In this document: in pieces, positions 63,308 through 64,000 of the stretch
How the letters are laid out: every line of letters starts with the position of its first letter
How positions within the stretch are numbered: the stretch's first letter is position 1
Assembly (NCBI GenBank): GCA_020634575.1
Contig: JACKBM010000003.1
Location: forward strand, 124,001-188,000
Reading direction: 5' to 3'
DNA: 64,000 nt
From: Ardenticatenales bacterium
GTDB taxonomy: Bacteria; Chloroflexota; Anaerolineae; Promineifilales; Promineifilaceae
Made by a program: the position numbers and the translations under genes
Notes under the pieces: generated by a model
Databases searched by the model: none
The model's input: the letters and a program-made list of their open reading frames with translations, nothing else
What the model was told of the DNA's origin: nothing

Positions 63308-64000
63308 ATGCTTCACGAATCTGTTTCTGAATTTCAACCGGAACCGTGGCAACTGGATGACTTGTTCACCGGGTTGCAGGCGACGGATCTGGCGGAAGCC
63401 TTGACCAGCTTCCAGACGGAGTTACAGGCTTTTGTCTCCGGACGGGAAAGCCTGACTGACACCATTTCGCCGGGGCAATTTAACGAGATGCTGGCCGAGT
63501 ATGATGCCCTGGCCGGCCAGATGCGCCTCATTTCTGGCATCGCCTCACTGAAGTTTTCCGGCGACACCCAGGATCAGGCTATCCAGGCGGAGTTGGCTCG
63601 CATTCAGCAGGCCAGCGCTAAATTCAACAATCAGACCCTGTATTTCCTGCTCTGGTGGCAGGGGTTGTCTGAAGAAAAGGCGGCCACCTTGCAGGCAGCA
63701 GTTGGCGACTGGGGTTATTGGCTGGCGCAGTTACGCGCGCAGACGCCTTACACATTATCAGAGGCCGAGGAGCAACTCAGCAACCTGAAGGATGTCAACG
63801 GCCGCCAGGCGCTGCTGCAGCTTTATAGCAGCCTGACAAACCGATATGAATTCAAGCTGGAAGTTGATGGGGAAACGCACACGTTGACGCGCGAAGCGCT
63901 CAGTGCCTACTTCCGCCATCCCGATAAGGCTATCCGGGAAGCGTCCTATCGGGCGTTGTTGGATACCTACGCCGCAGACGAAACGATCCTGGGGCAAATC
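63308..64000 (+). CDS. M3-family oligoendopeptidase (PepF-like), N-terminal part
   Basis: The first 231 codons of a metallopeptidase are in the window; the gene runs off the right edge. The helical N-terminal region of M3 oligopeptidases is visible: WQLDDLFTGL, LQAFVSGRESL, FNEMLAEYDALAGQMRLISGIASLKFSGDTQD, NQTLYFLLWWQGLSEEKA, LSEAEEQLSNLKDVNGRQALLQLYSSLTNRYEF and LTREALSAYFRHPDKAIREASYRALLDTYA. The zinc motif HEXXH would lie outside the window. GAGGAG lies six bases before the ATG. It degrades short peptides in the cytoplasm. Confidence 0.9.
   Translation, partial: MLHESVSEFQPEPWQLDDLFTGLQATDLAEALTSFQTELQAFVSGRESLTDTISPGQFNEMLAEYDALAGQMRLISGIASLKFSGDTQDQAIQAELARIQQASAKFNNQTLYFLLWWQGLSEEKAATLQAAVGDWGYWLAQLRAQTPYTLSEAEEQLSNLKDVNGRQALLQLYSSLTNRYEFKLEVDGETHTLTREALSAYFRHPDKAIREASYRALLDTYAADETILGQI

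Overview
The window is a GC-rich bacterial chromosome segment (about 60% GC by eye) that most likely comes from the phylum Chloroflexota, in the Anaerolineae / Caldilineae / Ardenticatenia part of it. This is an inference. It rests on the trio of SCO1664-family, DUF3090 and MSMEG_4193-family genes shared by Actinobacteria and Chloroflexi, lipoproteins with long Thr/Pro/Ala linkers, many TPR and STAND proteins, an MreBCD/PBP2 wall cluster, and intergenic hairpin repeats. No rRNA, tRNA, CRISPR array, prophage or intact insertion sequence was recognised.

Layout. 1-3024 (minus): cytochrome c maturation genes ccmH (cut by the window edge), ccmF, ccmE and a DUF2007 gene. 3.3-6 kb: degenerate Nudix protein, DM13 protein, family-4 uracil-DNA glycosylase, thioredoxin. 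6.1-12.9 kb (minus): translation/transcription cluster nusA-ylxR-infB-rbfA-nrnA-truB. 13-16.4 kb: frameshifted EamA transporter, MFS transporter, frameshifted DnaQ-like exonuclease. 16.6-20.5 kb (plus): large FAD/Fe-S oxidoreductase coupled to a Cys-rich small protein, then an unknown protein. 20.5-25.1 kb: STAND/TPR regulator divergent from an animal-type heme peroxidase. 25.1-30.2 kb (minus): thioredoxin reductase, GAF histidine kinase, sirtuin, receiver-CpaE protein and a lone receiver. 30.3-32.2 kb: the SCO1664/DUF3090/MSMEG_4193 cluster. 32.3-37 kb: mreBCD and PBP2. 37-45.6 kb: unknown protein, MFS transporter, PA14 and META lipoproteins, sugar-phosphate and sugar transferases, LysM lipoprotein. 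45.7-50.3 kb: Nudix, TPR protein, lipoprotein, ECF sigma with small anti-sigma, alkyltransferase-like protein. 50.3-53.6 kb: GT2, SCP2, patatin, ROK kinase. 54-61.2 kb: two HlyD adaptors, a MacB-type ABC exporter and a two-component system. 61.3-64 kb: a decayed serine hydrolase, a methyltransferase and the start of an M3 oligopeptidase.

Most genes are housekeeping or envelope functions. The most unusual signals lie in the DNA. First, the palindrome CCGGCCGG occurs about 60 times, mostly inside genes, against about four expected from composition. Second, a family of ACCCGACGGGT repeats occurs as long perfect hairpins and as an 11-copy tandem array. Third, there are long hairpins built from short AGCTGTTAGC-like or TTTACGA units. 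Fourth, five genes show TANNNT exactly six bases before the start codon, suggesting leaderless mRNAs. Protein-level oddities include a CXXXY-type CcmE, a family-4 UDG without any cysteine, and a possible STAND-peroxidase module. Three single-base frameshifts of the same polarity may be assembly errors.
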